Source of the DNA: JAPOUP01 sp965203255
GTDB taxonomy: Bacteria; Pseudomonadota; Alphaproteobacteria; Rhodobacterales; Rhodobacteraceae
Length of the DNA: 64,000 nucleotides
Assembly: GCA_965203255.1 (NCBI GenBank)
Contig: OZ241882.1
Coordinates: forward strand, 2,604,001 to 2,668,000
Direction: 5' to 3'
Part shown: piece by piece, positions 19,385 to 31,349 of the stretch
How positions within the stretch are numbered: position 1 is the stretch's first letter
How the letters are laid out: the number at the start of each line of letters is the position of its first letter
Position numbers and translations under genes: made by a program
Notes under the pieces: model-generated
Database searches by the model: none
Seen by the model: only the letters and a program-made list of their open reading frames with translations
Told to the model about the DNA's origin: nothing

Positions 19385-19760
19385 CTACCGTTTCGCCGTT
19401 TCGACGACACTTCCGGAAACCGCAAAGCCGGAAACCCCGCTTTCGGTCCGGAAACTTCCGGATATTTTCTGCTGGACTTTCAGACGGCTTACCGCCCTTT
19501 CGGACGTATTGTTTGTTGGCTCGACATCGGGCCGACGGGGGAATTCCAGAACTTCCGTCCTGTGATCCCGGAGCTGGACCACGAGGTTGTGCCTGAGCCG
19601 CCGCTTCCGTCGGCCCCGGCCTTTCGGGCACAGCGGCGGCAGGCCCTCGTGTGATCGGGTACTGAAAGCAGGTCCCGGCGTGGCCTCCGGTCGAATCCCG
19701 GCACAAACTTGACGGTGAGTTCCCTGCCCACAAGCGGACCATAGACATCTAAGGCGGAGT
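19385..19760 (-). pseudogene. IS66-type transposase remnant (C-terminal end)
   Basis: The minus strand reads PKGRGRRKRRLRHNLVVQLRDHRTEVLEF, then VEPTNNTSERAVSRLK and QQKISGSFRTESGVSGFAVS. These are the conserved end of IS66 TnpC, including the NN-x-x-E segment that holds the last catalytic acid (here NNTSE). The N-terminal two thirds are absent or too diverged to read. Confidence 0.7.
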
Positions 19761-20451
19761 TTCTGTCCCTGGATTGCCCAAAGTGCTGGAAGGGATAGTT
19801 CGGGCAATAGGCGGAGCCGTGGAGATCGGATCCCCTGAGCAGGAGCGACGATTCCGGGCCTAGCGAGAGGAATTAGCTGACATCCGCGGCGAAGTTGTTC
19901 AGCCCGCTCGGGCTGTTGGTGCTTCCGGCTGGAGCGCCACCGCCTGCGGAAGGCGGCTAGGGACGACAGGATCCCAAGACAGCGGCCGCTGGAGTTCGCA
20001 GAATACCTGATCGTCTTCACCACCTTCTTCGAATCCGGGTTCACGCCGAAAACCGGTCTCGATTGGTACCGGCTCAGGTGGCAGGCAGAGCCGGTTTTTT
20101 GGCAGTCAAACCAAAAGGTCCAAAAGCCAGAACTGGACCGGGCGTCGTAGTCCATTCGCATAAGCCACTACATCTGCCGTCTTCGAAACTCTCCAATCAG
20201 TCCGAATGAACCGGGGAACACTCCCGAACCGGGGACGAACCGGATCACGACGGATGCGCAAGGTCGAGCCTTAATCGCTTACTGGAGCTCGTCGTCCTTT
20301 GAAGGGGTTCCTGACGGAAGGTGGGATGAAAGTACAGCCAGAAAGCCGCACATGAGAACTCGGGTGCCTGTCCATATGGCCGGAAAGTAGCCGTTCCTCC
20401 GTCCGCGTGTCCGACGACGCGGCGTGAACTATACGTGATGCCCGACCGACC
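19761..20451. other. No recognisable gene
   Basis: About 0.7 kb between the IS66 remnant and recQ. A minus-strand frame runs through part of it but shows no motif I can name. Probably further element debris. Confidence 0.35.
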
Positions 20452-22338
<1,887 letters not shown>

Positions 22339-22586
22339 TGTTCAACCGGCAGGACGGTTGCCTAGGGCAACCGCTCCAGGACTTCGGCGGCGACGGCTTA
22401 GGTCCGACAGTGTCACAAACCGGTTCCATCAGGGCATCGGCACCCCAGCCCGCCTTCACGCACATCACGTCGTTTCAATCCGAGACACTACGTTGCTTGA
22501 CTTAAGTTGGGTCCTGCAGGCAAAAGAGCGGGCGATAAGTTGAGGCGGCCGTTTGACGGCCGCTGCTTTCAATGGGAGGAAATATC

Positions 22587-23645
22587 GTGAAAAGACTCAC
22601 TTCGGTGGCACTAGCGCTTTCAATTGTCGGAAGTACGGCTTCGGCAGATAACTTCACGTTTCGCATCGGTTCAGGCCATCCGAACGGACCATCTGTCTAT
22701 GTGACAGACATGGCGGAATTTTTCGTACCGGAGGTCAAACGGCGCGTGGCAGAGGAAACTGAGCATTCGGTTGAGTTTGTCGAGGGCTACGGTGGCGCCA
22801 TCGCCGGTGTGGCAGAAACGCTTGAAGCGGTTCAGAACGGCATTCTCGATATTGGGGCATATTGCATCTGCTTTGAGCCTGCGAAACTATTTCTACACAA
22901 TTTCCCCTACTACGCTCCCTTTGGGCCTCAGGATTCCGCTCAGGCTATGGCTTCGGTGCGCACCACCTATGATGCCCAGCCTTGGTTGGCGGAGCAGTTC
23001 ACCGCCGAGTATGATCAGGTGTTATTGGGATTGCATGGTTGGGACAATTATCACCTTGGCACAACAGATCCCTGGGACACCGTGGAGGATTTGAAGGGTG
23101 TCAAGGTTGGTGGGGCGGGCCCGAACCTGCCATGGCTGGAATACGCCGGTGCAATACCGGTGCAGTCGACGCTTCCCGATGGTTATCTGTCGCTCTCAAC
23201 CGGTGTCTACAACGGTTGGCTGATGTTCCCTTCTGCCTACCTTGGATTCAAATTCTATGAGCCGGCGCCGAATTATACGCTCATCGGCTTCGGTGCCATG
23301 GGCGTGAATGCTCTGACCATGAACGAACGCAAATTCAACAGCCTGCCTGCTGACCTTCAGAATATTCTGCTGGAGGTTGGCCGTGCGTATGAGGATCAGG
23401 CCGGAGCGTCGCTCAATGCCCGGCAGGAGTCCGGACTGAAAGGTCTCGCTGAAGTCGGCGCCAGCATCAAGAATCTCAGCGCTGAAGCTAGAGCAGGTTG
23501 GGCGGCGTCACTTGCGGAGTTTCCAGGAATTCAGGCGGCGGAGGCCAACAGCCGTGGCATGCCTGGATCGGATGTCATGAAGTCCTATCTGTCAGCAGTG
23601 TCGGATGCCGGATATGAGTGGCCTGTCAACTACGAGGTCGAATAG
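22587..23645 (+). CDS. TRAP transporter substrate-binding protein (DctP family)
   Basis: The GTG at 22587 is chosen as start, because the in-frame ATG at 22572 lies inside the ribosome binding site GGGAGGAA. From there the product is 352 residues with a signal peptide (MKRLTSVALALSIVGSTASA-DN). DctP features include FRIGSGHPNGPSVY, the GYGGAIAGVAETLEAVQNGILDIG segment and the DLKGVKVGGAGPNLPWLEYAGAIPV region, where family members place the carboxylate-binding Arg. Here that position is occupied differently, so the ligand is uncertain. No DctQ or DctM genes follow, so it is an orphan binding protein. Confidence 0.85.
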   Translation: MKRLTSVALALSIVGSTASADNFTFRIGSGHPNGPSVYVTDMAEFFVPEVKRRVAEETEHSVEFVEGYGGAIAGVAETLEAVQNGILDIGAYCICFEPAKLFLHNFPYYAPFGPQDSAQAMASVRTTYDAQPWLAEQFTAEYDQVLLGLHGWDNYHLGTTDPWDTVEDLKGVKVGGAGPNLPWLEYAGAIPVQSTLPDGYLSLSTGVYNGWLMFPSAYLGFKFYEPAPNYTLIGFGAMGVNALTMNERKFNSLPADLQNILLEVGRAYEDQAGASLNARQESGLKGLAEVGASIKNLSAEARAGWAASLAEFPGIQAAEANSRGMPGSDVMKSYLSAVSDAGYEWPVNYEVE

Positions 23646-23836
23646 TAGATCATCAATTTGATTGGGGAGGTCTCGGTGAAGGGGGCTTCCCACTCTATTG
23701 TCGATGGGCCGAGGCGTGCAGAGCCATTCTGTCAGGCAGACACTTCGTCGAGTGCATCGTGACAGCGAAACGGCGTCAGGCTGGTTTCATCCACAGAGCC
23801 TGACCGCCGCCGGGTCGGCGGGAAGATGACCAGCCT

Positions 23837-24463
23837 GTGTCCCGGACAGCGATATGGAGGAACAGTCCGAAACGCATCTTCGGTGCGCCACTGAATGATC
23901 GGGCAATCCGGCAGGGACTGCTGGCAAAGCCGCTTCGAGGCCATGTGCGGGACGCGGACACGCTGGTCATCCACGAACCGGGCCTCGCACATGCCCGGCG
24001 GCGGACCGATCTCGCGGTGATCAACGGCGTCGTTCACGGGTTCTAGATCAAGAGCGCGGTCGACAGTCCCGGGAGGCCTAGGGACCAGCTTGAGACCTAC
24101 AGCCAGTCCCTGCAGAAGCTGACACTGGTGGTTGCCGACCGCCATGTCGGGGCGGCGCTGGAGCGCGTGCCATCCTAGTGCGGTGTCATGCGGGCGTATC
24201 GGGGTCCGCGTGGCGCCATGCGGTTCGACGTCCTGCAGCGCGCGCGTCGAAACCCGGACGTCGATCCGTTTGTGCTGGCCCATCTCCTGTGGCGGGACGA
24301 AGTGCGGTCGATCCTGGCCGCGCTGGGGGCGGACGGAACGGAACCGCGCAATGCCCTCTACAGGGCTCTGGTCGACACCGTCAGCGAAACGAAGCTCACG
24401 GCCCATGTCAGGGCGGCCATGGAGCGGCGGCGGCTGTGGCAGGGCCGTTCACGACCATCGTGA
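23837..24463 (+). pseudogene. sce7726-family protein, interrupted by two TAG codons
   Basis: One continuous frame reads RDADTLVIHEPGLAHARRRTDLAVINGVVHGF, TAG (24044-24046), IKSAVDSPGRPRDQLETYSQ, LQKLTLVVADRHVGAALERVPS, TAG (24173-24175), CGVMRAYRGPRGAMRF and then VDPFVLAHLLWRDEVRSIL. This is the order of the sce7726 family, in which the first TAG replaces the Glu of HGYEIKSD (a nuclease-like E-x-K) and the second replaces a Trp. No frameshift is present. The family is often carried on mobile or defence-associated DNA; its function is not established. Confidence 0.65.
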
Positions 24464-25161
24464 GGTGACGGTTGATCGCGACTTCCTTCCAGCGGGTCTG
24501 GTTACTCGGCCCCTCCTGCCCTGAGGCACATCCGGCGATGCAGCCATCACCATACGAGAAGACCGCGCCCTTGAACTGGAACGTGCTGTCTCCCATGATT
24601 GCCTCGCAATGGCGGGGCATCTGGGCTCGGTTCCCCCGGGAAGGCGCCACCTTTGCGCGTGGCCGAGGCGTCAGCGGTTGTGTGGATGACCTTTCCGGCG
24701 GCCCTGATCTTTCGCATGTCTCTGGCGACGAAGTCTGGACGGACTGTCGTGCAGTCACCATAGGTCGGCTTCCAGAATGGCGTCCAGCGACCGAACCGCG
24801 ACCCTGCTGTCCACAGATGAAACGGAACCCTCTTGGACGGGAGGGCAGTCTTTGGGTGTACACCCATGAAATCCGAGCACTGAGCCATGTTTTCCAGGCC
24901 TCCGCCGTTTCTGCCGATCAGGTTGCATTACCTGAAGTGAAGGGTGCGGCCCGAAGGAACGGGAAAATATCTGGAAACCGATGTCGGATGGTCGGCATTC
25001 ATGGGAATCGGTGGATGAATTTCATTTCGTGGGGCTGCTGCCGTCTTTAGGCGATCTCGACGTCCTGCCGGTTTCTCCCGCCAACCCCTGGCACTTCAAA
25101 GCCAGGCAGAAATGCACTTCCTCGACGAGAGGGCCATGATCGGAGCGGTTCTTCAGCAGGA
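24464..25161. other. No recognisable gene
   Basis: Around 0.7 kb with overlapping frames on both strands and no family signature. A small hairpin (CCTGGC facing GCCAGG, 25096-25115) lies between this and the 3' end of the minus-strand molybdenum hydroxylase operon and could end its transcript. Confidence 0.35.
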
Positions 25162-27540
25162 TCAGATCTTGCCGAGTGCCTCCAGAATCCGACCAGGTGT
25201 CATTGGCATCTGATCAACCCGCGCCCCCAAGGGACGCAGAGCGTCATTTACTGCATTCATGACTGCCGCAGGCGCACCACCTGTTCCGGCTTCACCAGCA
25301 CCTTTAGCACCGAGGGTGGACGTTTTCGTCGGTGTCTCCACATGCTTGATCACAATATCGGGCATCTCTGCAGCCATCGGAACCAGATAGTCCGCCAATG
25401 TCGTGTTTCGGAGCTGGCCATCGTCCGAATATAGACATTCTTCGTATAGGGCGGCTCCGATTCCCTGCACGACCCCGCCACGGATCTGCTCGTCCACAAG
25501 CTGCGGGTTAATCACACGACCACAGTCCTCAACAACCCAGAAACCAAGCAACTTTACCAGACCGGTTTCAGTATCGACCTCCACGTGAGATGCCATCGCT
25601 CCGTTGGTGAACACAAAAGGAAAGTCCGTGACTCGGTAATGGCGAGTCGCAACCAACTCTGGCTTCATTTCGGCGGGAAGTTCGTTTCCGCGGTAATAGA
25701 CCGTGCGCGCAAGCTCGGTCAGACTCATCCTCGCTGTTCCGGTCGATCCATCAACCACAGCTCCGTCCCGGATATCAAGAGCATCCGGCGCTGCCTGAAG
25801 CATAACCGCAGCTACATCGAGAACCTGACTCTTGAGTGCCTTGGCAGCCAACAATGTCGCCTCACCACCAATTCCTGCACCCCGAGATGCCCAGGTCCCC
25901 CCACCGTAGGGCGTTGCGTCAGTGTCGCCGGTCGTTACCCGCACACGCTCAATTGGCACCCCAAAAACATCTGAGGCAACCTGAGCGAGAACGGTATTTG
26001 TCCCTTGTCCCTGTTCAGTGACCGAGGAGGAAACCCGCAGCCCACCACCGGCATCGAGTCGGAGGGTCGCGCCATCTTGCGCGGAAATCGGCGCTCCGCC
26101 GACTCCATAGAACATCGGCGACGGGTTGGTGACCTCAACCATCGAAACGAAACCGACTCCGCGATGAACGCCCTTCCGCCGCCATTCACTCTGGGACTTG
26201 CGCAGGTCTTCGTACTCCATCATTTCTACAAGCGTCTCCAGAGAACGTTGATGTGAGAGGTCATCAAGCTTCATTCCAGAAGCCGAACTGCGCGGATAGC
26301 TGGAATCAGCCATCAGGTTTCGGCGCCGAATCTCGACTGGATCCATGGCAATCGCCGCCGCCGCTTCTTCCAAAAGCCCATCGGCGACCGCCATCGCGAT
26401 TGGATGCCCAACAGCACGATACTGGCACATCATGGTCTTGTTCTGGAAAACGACCCGCGATCTGGCAAAGTAGTTTGGTATCACGTACGGCGCACCGGTG
26501 AGATTCACGACCTGGTTTGCTTCGATCGCGGACGTACGAGGATACATGGAGTAAGGTCCGATGCCGGTCAGGTCATCGAAGGCAAGAGCTTGGATGTATC
26601 CATCGCGGTCAACGCCCATGCGTGCGGTTAAGACATGTTCACGCGCGTGAATGTCGCTTAGGAAGCTCTCGTAACGGTCGGCAACGAACTTTACCGGGCG
26701 ACCCAACATTTGCGCCACCGCTGCTGTCGCGATCTCGTCCCCGTATGTATGGATCTTGATTCCGAACGATCCGCCAACATCCTTTGCAACGACCCGAACG
26801 TCTTCTTCGGCCAAGCCTAGGTGGTTGGCGAGGATGAACTGCATCATGTGTGGAGCCTGGCCCGAATACCAGAAGGTTAGGCGACCCTCGGCGGGGCGGT
26901 AGTCCACGACGGTTCCTCGAGGCTCTAGCGTGACCCCTGTATGTCGTCCGAAGCGAAACGTTCGCTTCACGATGGCAAGATCATCCCTGGCAAACGCGGA
27001 TTGAACATTGCCCACATCCACTGTCCGCTCCCACGCGAGGTTTGATCCGAATTCAGCGTGGATTACTGGCGTCTCCGGATCAAGCGCGGACTCGGAGTCG
27101 CAGGTGGCTTCCAGCGGTTCGAGAGTCGCCTCAATCAGTGCAACAGCGTCCTCGGCCTCCGCTCGGCTTTGAGCGACAGCCATGGCTATTGGCTCCCCCT
27201 GCCACCGTGCTCGATCCACCGCAAGTGGCATTTGCGGTGGGCTACGAAGTCCGGTGAGATGGGTCAGAACACCGATGTAGGGCTTGACCTTGCCGACCAG
27301 GTCTGCGCCGGTGAGAATGGCGACGACTCCAGGTGCGGCCCGGGCCGCCTCAAGACTGAAGCCATGGATTTCCGCGTGGGCGTAAGGAGAACGCAGGAAC
27401 GCCGCATGCAGCATGCGTGGCAACTGAACATCGTCGACGAACATGCCACAACCCGCAAGGAGCCGATTTGCGTCGGGGCGTTCCACCGACTGTCCGATTG
27501 GACCGCGTGGACGGTCAAATGCTGTCGCCGGTCCCGTCAT
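25162..27540 (-). CDS. Molybdenum hydroxylase large subunit (xanthine dehydrogenase / CoxL family)
   Basis: A 792-residue molybdopterin-binding subunit. The start at 27540 overlaps the small-subunit stop in ATGA, better than the longer open frame. Seen in order: SVERPDANRLLAGCGMFVDDV, VGGSFGIKIHTYGDE (molybdenum cofactor region), a CQYRAVGHP loop at the place where CO dehydrogenases have AYRCSFR, EQGQGTNTVLAQVASDVFG, TPYGGGTWASRG and the near-invariant GAKGAGEAGTGGAPAAV with the catalytic Glu. The loop rules out a classic form I CO dehydrogenase. The substrate is likely an N-heterocycle, purine or aldehyde, but cannot be chosen here. It forms an operon with the next two genes. Confidence 0.9.
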   Translation of the reverse strand: MTGPATAFDRPRGPIGQSVERPDANRLLAGCGMFVDDVQLPRMLHAAFLRSPYAHAEIHGFSLEAARAAPGVVAILTGADLVGKVKPYIGVLTHLTGLRSPPQMPLAVDRARWQGEPIAMAVAQSRAEAEDAVALIEATLEPLEATCDSESALDPETPVIHAEFGSNLAWERTVDVGNVQSAFARDDLAIVKRTFRFGRHTGVTLEPRGTVVDYRPAEGRLTFWYSGQAPHMMQFILANHLGLAEEDVRVVAKDVGGSFGIKIHTYGDEIATAAVAQMLGRPVKFVADRYESFLSDIHAREHVLTARMGVDRDGYIQALAFDDLTGIGPYSMYPRTSAIEANQVVNLTGAPYVIPNYFARSRVVFQNKTMMCQYRAVGHPIAMAVADGLLEEAAAAIAMDPVEIRRRNLMADSSYPRSSASGMKLDDLSHQRSLETLVEMMEYEDLRKSQSEWRRKGVHRGVGFVSMVEVTNPSPMFYGVGGAPISAQDGATLRLDAGGGLRVSSSVTEQGQGTNTVLAQVASDVFGVPIERVRVTTGDTDATPYGGGTWASRGAGIGGEATLLAAKALKSQVLDVAAVMLQAAPDALDIRDGAVVDGSTGTARMSLTELARTVYYRGNELPAEMKPELVATRHYRVTDFPFVFTNGAMASHVEVDTETGLVKLLGFWVVEDCGRVINPQLVDEQIRGGVVQGIGAALYEECLYSDDGQLRNTTLADYLVPMAAEMPDIVIKHVETPTKTSTLGAKGAGEAGTGGAPAAVMNAVNDALRPLGARVDQMPMTPGRILEALGKI

Positions 27541-28016
27541 GTGCCAATACCCGCTTCGATGACCTCGGCGATAGCGTCCACGATGGACTGATAACCAGTA
27601 CATCGGCAATAGTTGCCTGAGATATGCCTACGGATCATTTTCCGCTCTGCTGATCCACCGCTCTCGATATATTCCAGCGCAGAGACGAGCATTCCAGGTG
27701 TGCAGTAACCGCACTGGACCGCGTTATGGGCCTTGAATGCCTTCCGAAGGCATTCACCGCGTTCAGATTGGGCCAAACCCTCGATTGTCGTGACGTTCGC
27801 GCCGCCAGCCTGAATCGCGAGCATCAAGCAACCCCGTAACGCGACCCCGTCCACTTCGACCGTACACGCGCCGCAGACACCGTGCTCACAGCCGACATGG
27901 CTGCCGATCAACCCCGCCTTTGTCCTGATGAAATCAACTAAATTCATTCGCACAGGAACTTCGGCCGACAGCTGTTCGCCATTTACCGTCATCGCAACGC
28001 GTGCATTCCTGCTCAT
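27537..28016 (-). CDS. Molybdenum hydroxylase [2Fe-2S] small subunit
   Basis: A 159-residue protein with the two iron-sulphur clusters of this family: plant-ferredoxin-type CEHGVCGACTV...LRGC and the four-helix-bundle cluster CGYCTPGM...GNYCRCTGYQ. It passes electrons from the molybdenum site to FAD. It overlaps both neighbours by 4 bp (translational coupling). Length and spacing are typical. Confidence 0.95.
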   Translation of the reverse strand: MSRNARVAMTVNGEQLSAEVPVRMNLVDFIRTKAGLIGSHVGCEHGVCGACTVEVDGVALRGCLMLAIQAGGANVTTIEGLAQSERGECLRKAFKAHNAVQCGYCTPGMLVSALEYIESGGSAERKMIRRHISGNYCRCTGYQSIVDAIAEVIEAGIGT

Positions 28017-28846
28017 GACATTGCCTCAGCCCAGGCGCGCCGCAGCACGACGCCCGCCCAGTGTCGCTTCAATTCGGCGCCTCCATTCAGATCGCCGACG
28101 AAACGAATGTCTTCCAGCGCCGCTACGGCGTTGTCCAGATCGGTGCTGTTCAAGGTCAGAATTGTCTCCGCGCGGGCGGCGCGCAGGGCACGTTCGGCTA
28201 CCGAAAATAGCGCGACTCGAGTGGCACGGCTGGTTCTGGCGACCGCAGCTCCTGCCATCGCGTAATCCCCGTGGCGCCGGGTCAGCTCACTAAATCCGAA
28301 GCCTGTCACCGGATCTGGAATTGGAATTGGAATCGACACTGACTTGATCAACTCACCGGGCTCCAACGCCGTCTCATAAGGGCCGAAGAAGAAATCGTCG
28401 GCCGCCAGATGACGCTCGCCATTCGGTCCGATGACATGGATCACCGCCTGAATTGCTAGCACTACGGCAGGCAGCTCGGCTGCAGGATCCGCGAGTGCCA
28501 GACTTCCGCCAATGGTGCCCCGATTGCGGATCGCGGAATGCGCGATGTGTGGAAGCGACTTGGCCAGCAGCGGGGCAAGCAATTCGAGATCACGAAAGGA
28601 AGCAACTTCCGAGAAGCGGCTCATGGCGCCGACCCGCAGACGTTCGCCATCAACCGAAATTCCCCGAAGTTCGGCGATGTCATTGAGGTCGACGAGCACG
28701 TCCGGCTGGGCAAGTCGGAAATTCATCATCGGCATCAGGCTCTGTCCGCCTGCGAGCGCTGCGGCGTCGACGCTCGGATCACCAAGGATATCGATTGCAT
28801 CCGCAAGTGATTCGGGACGCTCATATTTGAATTCGGCTGGTTTCAT
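28013..28846 (-). CDS. Molybdenum hydroxylase FAD-binding medium subunit
   Basis: A 277-residue subunit with the FAD-binding motifs AGGQSLMPMMNFRLAQPDVLVDLN (residues about 32-55) and RNRGTIGGSLALADPAAELPA (about 107-127), followed by a CO-dehydrogenase flavoprotein C-terminal domain. It is the first gene of the minus-strand operon medium-small-large. Accessory maturation genes such as xdhC or coxD are not in the window. Confidence 0.93.
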   Translation of the reverse strand: MKPAEFKYERPESLADAIDILGDPSVDAAALAGGQSLMPMMNFRLAQPDVLVDLNDIAELRGISVDGERLRVGAMSRFSEVASFRDLELLAPLLAKSLPHIAHSAIRNRGTIGGSLALADPAAELPAVVLAIQAVIHVIGPNGERHLAADDFFFGPYETALEPGELIKSVSIPIPIPDPVTGFGFSELTRRHGDYAMAGAAVARTSRATRVALFSVAERALRAARAETILTLNSTDLDNAVAALEDIRFVGDLNGGAELKRHWAGVVLRRAWAEAMS

Positions 28847-29009
28847 CTTCTCGGCGGGCTGCTCAGATCCATCTATCCTGGCTTCCTTTCTCCGTTTCTC
28901 GCATCCGAACCTATCGGGTCATAGACTGTCATCAAGTGGAATTCGAGGGAAATCCATGGTCGGTTTAAGGCCAAAGTCGACGATCACCGTGCTCTGAGTC
29001 GCCTTGGGT

Positions 29010-29200
29010 GGGATCCATCGCACTTGCAAGCTTATCGGCATTGAGGCCTATGTTGCGACCAGCGTCATTGATAATCCCGTTGACCTACAGGCGGGCGCAT
29101 CAATGCCTGACATCCTTGGGGCGTTGTTCACGTTGTCAATTAAGCGCACTCGCGTGGCCGTCAGGAGGAATACTTGCGGTGCAGGTTCCAGGAATGACGA
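29010..29200 (+). pseudogene. Possible IS66 transposase tail
   Basis: Two plus frames together give HRTCKLIGIEAYVATSVIDNPV and a following RRAHQCLTSL, similar to the last 40 residues of IS66 TnpC (pattern CKL-NG-PxAYL-x-VL ... IDxLLPW). Short and frame-shifted, so tentative. The rest of 28847-29449 shows nothing else. Confidence 0.35.
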
Positions 29201-29449
29201 CCTGAAGACTGACTACAACGCCAATCTCGACCGACGTCGGAACATACTTGAAGCTGGGATTGACGTCGGGAGTTGATCAGCTGACTTTGAACACCTAGAT
29301 GAACATCGAATCGACGAACGAGCCCAAACTGGAACAGCTAGGGGCAACGCAGGCTGTTCAAGCTGGAATCTTCTTGATCGCCAAGTCGACTCCCTGCAGC
29401 GGAGTGACCATTTTCGAGCGCTGGACTGCGCTCACTTATGAGGAGTGCC

Positions 29450-29968
29450 ATGACTGACGGACCCATGCCGGACGCGCCAGTGCCCACATTGTGTCTTCCG
29501 CTGGTCGGCGGAGGAGCCTTTACCCTGAACGACCCGAAGCCAGAGAATTTCACCATGGTGATCTTCTATCGTGGGTATCATTGTCCGGTCTGCAGGAGCT
29601 ATCTGGAAAAGCTCAACGATCTTATGCCCGGATACAGGGACGCCGGCTTCACCGTGGTGGCCGCCTCGATGAACACGCCTGAACTTGCCGAGCAGACAGT
29701 CTCGGACTGGGATATCGGCAGTGTTTCCGTCGCTCACAGTATGTCGGAGGCGGATGCAAGAGCATGGGGGCTTTGGATTTCCCGAGCGTTCAAGGACGCA
29801 GAGCCTGAGGTGTTCTGCGAACCTGGAATGGTCTGGGTTCGCCCCGACGGGCGACTTTACATGATCGATCTCTCCAACATGCCTTGGTCAAGGCCGGATC
29901 TGGAGTTTCTGCTGTCGAAAGTTCCAATGGCGGTGGAAGGTGCCTACCCGGCACGGGGTACCGCTTGA
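29450..29968 (+). CDS. Peroxiredoxin-like protein (AhpC/TSA, thioredoxin fold)
   Basis: A 172-residue protein from the ATG at 29450; the in-frame ATG at 29438 lies within the GAGGAG ribosome binding site. The thioredoxin-fold core is FTMVIFYRGYHCPVCRSYLEKLNDLM, with a CPVC pair at the catalytic position. A strand AGFTVVAASMNTPELAEQ and the region FCEPGMVWVRPDGRLYMID follow. It fits the peroxiredoxin-like DUF group that reduces peroxides or acts as a disulphide reductase. A single gene with decayed surroundings; regulation unknown. Confidence 0.85.
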   Translation: MTDGPMPDAPVPTLCLPLVGGGAFTLNDPKPENFTMVIFYRGYHCPVCRSYLEKLNDLMPGYRDAGFTVVAASMNTPELAEQTVSDWDIGSVSVAHSMSEADARAWGLWISRAFKDAEPEVFCEPGMVWVRPDGRLYMIDLSNMPWSRPDLEFLLSKVPMAVEGAYPARGTA

Positions 29969-31349
29969 GCGACTCCCACCTCTTGCGTCAACGCTGAACC
30001 CATCGTGTCGACGATCTGTCGACGGACAAATCCGAAGTTTCCGATCCATGAGCGTCGGTGTCGGCAGAAATCGGCGCTCTAAGTCATTCTCGTCGTGCCC
30101 CTGAGGTCGTGGTTCGTGCCCTTTTTTTGCCACCTCGGTCTTCTATTTGCCCTTTCCAGTCACCAGCAGAGGACCTTTGCACTTGCGTGTTTCCGTCTTG
30201 CTCATGCTGTCGGACAGCGGTGGCAGAAGAGGGCGTCGTTCTCCAACATTGCACAGATCGCGGGTTCCCTGAACGGGCTGATGCAGCCAGGTCTGGCGCG
30301 ACCGGTGCTCCGGCGCTCACGTTTCGAAATGAGAATCGAGATCCCTTTAAACCAAGCCACTTCCTCGCCTTTCCGAATCTGTAACGAGATTGGTTCCCGC
30401 TTGGCTGAATCCAGTCGTTGGATCCATTAATTCCATTCGGCATCCTTCGCCTTTCGCCGACGAGAGATTGCCACGAGTCGTTCGACGCTACAGTAACGCT
30501 TTAGTTTGCCTTGGTTCCGTCGACGGTTTAAGAGTATCGAAATACTGGCGGAATCGCGTTGCATCTGGCGAGTTTCTTCATCACCTATTCATTCGATGCG
30601 TGAATTGAGTGCTCGCCTGCAGGCGTCAAATTGGCCTTTGCTGAAGCCTGCATCCGGCCAGGAACAGCGGTGCGATTGCGGAAGCGGTGCTTCACGCAAG
30701 GGCGTTCAGGTCGTGTAACGCATTCGCGGCTGTTGTCCCTATCAAGCAACTCCGGGAACTCGTCTGCTCCAGAATCTCCCTGAAACAAATATCCGACGAC
30801 CAAGGTTCATAGTCCCGCAATATGAACTGTAAAACTGCGGGCATCGCTACCAGCCGGGCCAGCCAATGCCCCTGCTTTGCTGGTCGCGATAGGCACAAAT
30901 GCGCGAGCCAGCGTCGTTGACGTCATGGGCAATACACCTCTTGCCGGCATTGTGCGCCTCGTATCCAGCCTGTCTGTACCGATCAACGCGGACCGTGGCT
31001 AGATGGCCCGCAACTGAGCCATCCGCCATCCCCCGGAACGACGAGACCAGTGCTTTCGTCGGTCGACCGCCATGGCGATTGCCGGATGAATATTCCCTTA
31101 AGGTGGCGAGCGACGAATAACTTCATCGTTTCCTGCCATGATTCCGTTAGCCGCTCCGGTGGTCTCGAAGTCTTGTAAAGTGTAATTGGCCAATCAGCGG
31201 TTCCGGATTGGATGTCCAAGGCGTCATCCTCCGTTCAACGCAATGCCGCCATCTCAAAGTGGATTTTCCCGCTCACCTGATGTGAATTGGTGCTATATCT
31301 TGGAACCTCGGAAGACTTCGGGTCACCTTGGCCATGTTTATGGGTCGTG
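29969..31349. other. No intact gene; lower-GC decayed tract
   Basis: Almost 1.4 kb in which only one minus-strand piece (30847-31135, listed separately) looks like former coding sequence. No repeats, RNA genes or terminal inverted repeats were found by eye. Confidence 0.4.
30847..31135 (-). pseudogene. Unrecognised gene fragment
   Basis: An open minus-strand frame with protein-like composition: LATLREYSSGNRHGGRPTKAL, VSSFRGMADGSVAGHLATV, DRYRQAGYEAHNAGKRCIAH and ICAYRDQQSRG, ending in TAG. It has no start codon with a ribosome binding site. The sequence has the order and hydrophobic spacing of a folded domain, but I do not know the family. It may be the remains of a gene related to the neighbouring defence-like operon. 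Confidence 0.35.
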
